Source: Mucilaginibacter gotjawali (GTDB lineage: Bacteria > Bacteroidota > Bacteroidia > Sphingobacteriales > Sphingobacteriaceae). Taken from it: a stretch of 64,000 nucleotides of DNA. The notes under the pieces are model-generated. The model saw only the letters and a list, made by a program, of their open reading frames with translations, had not been told where the DNA came from and made no database searches. The stretch lies in NCBI RefSeq assembly GCF_002355435.1, contig NZ_AP017313.1:1488001-1552000 (forward strand). Reading direction: 5' to 3'. Below are positions 61,417-64,000 of this stretch, one piece after another (the stretch's first letter is position 1; each line of letters begins with the position of its first letter). Made by a program: the position numbers and the translations under genes.

Positions 61417-61514
61417 TTTATTTCTTGCGTTTCAAAACCATCTTAATTATTACTTTTAACAACGTATTTTCGCAGAGATGCAATAATTTGCATCGCATTT
61501 TTGTTTTTCAGCCA

Positions 61515-64000
61515 ATGTTTAACCGCTCCGTCTTACTTTTGATTTTTTTATCGTGTTGCCTTGTGCAGGCCAACGCAGCCGACATCAAAAACATTGGCGT
61601 TCCTTACGTGCAAAATTATACTAAGGCACAATACCAGAGCGGTAATCAAAACTGGTCGGTAACGCGGGATGAGCATGGTATCATGTATTTCGGCAATGCC
61701 GAAGGTTTACTGGCATTTGATGGTAAATACTGGCAGCTTTACCGTATGCCCAACGGGCTTATTGTCCGCTCGGCTGCTGCAGACGGAAAGGGGAAAGTTT
61801 ATGTTGGTGGTTTTGGCGAATTTGGCTTTTGGGAAAATAATAAACAGGGCTTTTTAAAATACCATTCGCTAATTAGCCTTGCTCAGAAGTCGAATATCCC
61901 AAACGAAGAGATCTGGAAAATTTATGTAGATGGAGATAAGGTGATATTTCAGTCGTTTGGTTCTATTTACATTTATTCAAAAGGGAAAATCACGATTGTA
62001 AGGGCCCACAAACCTTTTCTGTTTCTGTTTAAGATCGGCAGCCGTTATTTTGTTGAACAGGTTGATGCCGGCCTTTTCGAACTTCAAAACAACCAGTTGG
62101 TATACGTAAACGGGAGCAATGTGCTGGGTAATACCGGGATCCTTACTATTCTGCCTTTTCGTGGTAATAAATATCTCATCGGCACGGCAAAAAATGGGTT
62201 GTTTGTTTATGACGGTAATAAAATTACTTCGTGGAACAACCAGGCGAATGATTTCCTGAAGACCTACCAGTTAAATAACGGCGCGGTTATCCCCGGCAAA
62301 TATTTTGCGTTCGGCACGATATTGAACGGAATTGTAATTATTGACACCGCAGGCAACGTGGTGCAGCATGTCAATAAATCCAGCGGGTTGCAAAACAATA
62401 CTGTTTTAAGTTTATATACCGATAACGAGCAGAACCTTTGGGCCGGTTTGGATAATGGTATCGACCGTATCGAAGTAAATTCACCCCTGTATTTTTATTT
62501 TGATAAAACCGGTCGTTTCGGAACAGTGTACTCCAGCATTATTTTTAACAATAAAATATACCTGGGTACAAACCAGGGGCTGTTTTATAGCGACTGGCTC
62601 CCCGGCGGGAATAATCAACTGCTGCAATCTTTTGATTTTAAATTGATCCCCGGTTCCCAGGGCCAGGTTTGGGACCTCTCACTGCAGGATGGTCGCCTGC
62701 TTTGCGGCCATAATGATGGCACCTACCAGGTAAATGGCGGCAGTATCTCCAAAATATCAGCGGTGAACGGTGGCTGGACCATCAAAAAGTTAAATGATCA
62801 CTTGCTGATCCAGGGTACTTATACCGGGTTGGCTATTTACAAAAAGGACAATAGCGGCAACTGGGTATTTGATCACAGGGTAGAGGGATTTATCGAACCG
62901 TCAAGGTACGTTGAAACAGATAGTAAAGGGCAGATATGGGTAGGCCATGCCTATAAGGGGATCTATAAAATTGTACTCAGTAACGACCTGAAAAAAGTTG
63001 TTTCCCAGAAATATTACGACAGGCGCTCAGGCCTCCCCGATAGTTACAATGTAAATGTATTTAACCTGGATAACCAGATCGTGTTTTCGTCAGATTCGGG
63101 CTTTTGCAGGTATGATGACATCAGCGACAAGTTTTATAAATACCAGCAGCTCAATAAAATGCTGGGTACTTTTGCGTCTTCTAACAAAATAATTTCGGCA
63201 ATAGGTAAAAAATATTGGTTTATTAACCATGGCCGTGTAGCGCTGGCCGATTTATCCATCCCGGGGAAACTCACCATCGATTCAAACCGCTTCAGCTCCT
63301 TAAACGGGCAAATGGTGCAGCATTACGAAAACATCAACCTTATCAATAACTCCATTTACCTTATTAGTATTGACGATGGCTTTGTTATTTTAAATGACGA
63401 TGATGCATTACTGGCTGATAAAATAAAACTGCCCCTGGTATTGATCAGGAAAGTTGAAAATATAACCGATAAAATTTCGGTGATCAGCGAAAATACAAAT
63501 ACCAACAGTCCTGCCGACATTGAGATCCCTTTTGCTCAGAATAATATCCGCATATCCTACGCATTACCCTATTATCGCCAGGCTAAAATTAAATACCAAT
63601 ATTTTCTGGATGGTTATTCGAGGCAATGGAGCGATTGGACAACGCAAAGTCAGAAAGAATTTACCAACCTTGGTCACGGCGTTTACAAATTCAGTGTTCG
63701 CGCTAAAATAAACGACGAGAATGTTTCGCCGGAAACCGTTTACACCTTTACTATATTGCCGCCCTGGTACGAAACAAATATTGCCATGTTTATTTACGTG
63801 CTTTTATTGATCGTCGCGTTTTATGTATTCCGGTATTATTATCATTTAAATTTAAAAAAACACCAGGACGAGATCCACGAAAAACTTCACCGCGAAAAGG
63901 AAGAGTTTGTAAAGCAGGAAGCTATTGCTAATGAGCAGCAGATCGTAAAGATCAAAAATGAAAAATTACAGGCCGACCTGGCCAGCAAAAGCAGGGAGCT
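61515..64000 (+). CDS. Two-component-regulator-propeller / triple-tyrosine sensor, C-terminus beyond the window
   Basis: An open frame of 828 codons from ATG 61515 to the window edge with no stop. After a signal (VLLLIFLSCCLVQANA) comes a beta-propeller sensor of the two-component regulator propeller type (ITRDEHGIMYFGNAEGLLAF-like blades repeated every 40-50 residues). A triple-tyrosine-like domain follows (KYQYFLDGYSRQWSDWTTQS, GHGVYKFSVRAKINDENVSP), then a membrane segment (YVLLLIVAFYVFRYYYHLNL) and a charged coiled coil at the end. The output domain is outside the window, most likely LuxR-type HTH or a histidine kinase. A possible -7 element TATTTTCG lies near 61465. Confidence 0.8.
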   Translation, partial: MFNRSVLLLIFLSCCLVQANAADIKNIGVPYVQNYTKAQYQSGNQNWSVTRDEHGIMYFGNAEGLLAFDGKYWQLYRMPNGLIVRSAAADGKGKVYVGGFGEFGFWENNKQGFLKYHSLISLAQKSNIPNEEIWKIYVDGDKVIFQSFGSIYIYSKGKITIVRAHKPFLFLFKIGSRYFVEQVDAGLFELQNNQLVYVNGSNVLGNTGILTILPFRGNKYLIGTAKNGLFVYDGNKITSWNNQANDFLKTYQLNNGAVIPGKYFAFGTILNGIVIIDTAGNVVQHVNKSSGLQNNTVLSLYTDNEQNLWAGLDNGIDRIEVNSPLYFYFDKTGRFGTVYSSIIFNNKIYLGTNQGLFYSDWLPGGNNQLLQSFDFKLIPGSQGQVWDLSLQDGRLLCGHNDGTYQVNGGSISKISAVNGGWTIKKLNDHLLIQGTYTGLAIYKKDNSGNWVFDHRVEGFIEPSRYVETDSKGQIWVGHAYKGIYKIVLSNDLKKVVSQKYYDRRSGLPDSYNVNVFNLDNQIVFSSDSGFCRYDDISDKFYKYQQLNKMLGTFASSNKIISAIGKKYWFINHGRVALADLSIPGKLTIDSNRFSSLNGQMVQHYENINLINNSIYLISIDDGFVILNDDDALLADKIKLPLVLIRKVENITDKISVISENTNTNSPADIEIPFAQNNIRISYALPYYRQAKIKYQYFLDGYSRQWSDWTTQSQKEFTNLGHGVYKFSVRAKINDENVSPETVYTFTILPPWYETNIAMFIYVLLLIVAFYVFRYYYHLNLKKHQDEIHEKLHREKEEFVKQEAIANEQQIVKIKNEKLQADLASKSRE

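Overview
The window looks like chromosomal DNA of a Bacteroidota bacterium of the Sphingobacteriaceae, most like Mucilaginibacter or Pedobacter. The evidence is the gene content (a DUF5686-type outer-membrane protein with a CarboxypepD_reg-like N-terminus, a BT_3928-type DoxX protein, a DUF5117-type metalloprotease, an S23-type four-helix-bundle protein, CreD, a triple-tyrosine sensor), the TAnnTTTG-type -7 elements upstream of several genes, and the dense repeat-filled intergenic regions. The genus is an inference. No rRNA, tRNA, CRISPR array, complete insertion sequence or prophage was seen.

Layout. 1-8.5 kb: FAD-dependent sugar-alcohol/lactone oxidase, HAD phosphatase, flavin reductase, the tyrosine/homogentisate degradation genes (fumarylacetoacetase-like, hmgA, hppD) and the PdeM metallophosphoesterase. 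9-13.2 kb: sdhC-sdhA-sdhB, with an S23-family gene wedged between sdhA and sdhB. 13.3-17.5 kb: PfkB kinase, VOC protein, a 590-bp MITE-like element, heme A synthase (ctaA) and an M15 peptidase. 17.7-21.7 kb: an AT-rich accessory patch with two decaying RelE/ParE toxin-antitoxin modules around a tight three-gene operon that ends in a secreted HExxH metalloprotease. 21.7-27.1 kb: the threonine operon thrA-thrB-thrC, preceded by a Thr/Ile-rich leader peptide and a terminator. 27-33.3 kb: nitrilase, thioredoxin-like lipoprotein, Gfo/Idh/MocA oxidoreductase, large metalloprotease, response regulator and MBL hydrolase. 33.5-45.5 kb: recJ, lptB, a GH3-type gene, paired lipoproteins, folP, a BT_3928-type gene, an AAA/DUF4435-like defence candidate, a DppB-type permease, aroK, a toxin-antitoxin pair and a PyrR-like phosphoribosyltransferase. 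45.6-52 kb: rlmD, small membrane proteins and a creD operon with its own winged-helix regulator and two matching palindromic operators. 52-64 kb: an orphan coiled-coil protein, TetR regulator, lipoprotein, pheS joined to a PIN/RHH toxin-antitoxin module, kbl, a DUF5686 gene, trhO, a small secreted protein and a large sensor that runs off the window.

Three observations stand out. (1) The thr operon has a textbook ribosome-mediated attenuator: a 21-residue leader with seven Thr and three Ile, a strong terminator, and an antiterminator segment placed at the leader stop codon. (2) Nearly every intergenic region carries a 'phrase' of short repeated words, often written once after one gene and again in reverse complement before the next. 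Some phrases have entered coding sequence (pheS, thrB N-terminus, PfkB C-terminus), and one appears to have carried the S23 gene into the sdh operon. (3) Five genes are broken by what looks like one missing base in a homopolymer (A6, A7, A8, A7, G5), and each is restored to an expected length by adding one base. This points either to homopolymer undercalling in the assembly or, for the A-runs, to -1 slippage.
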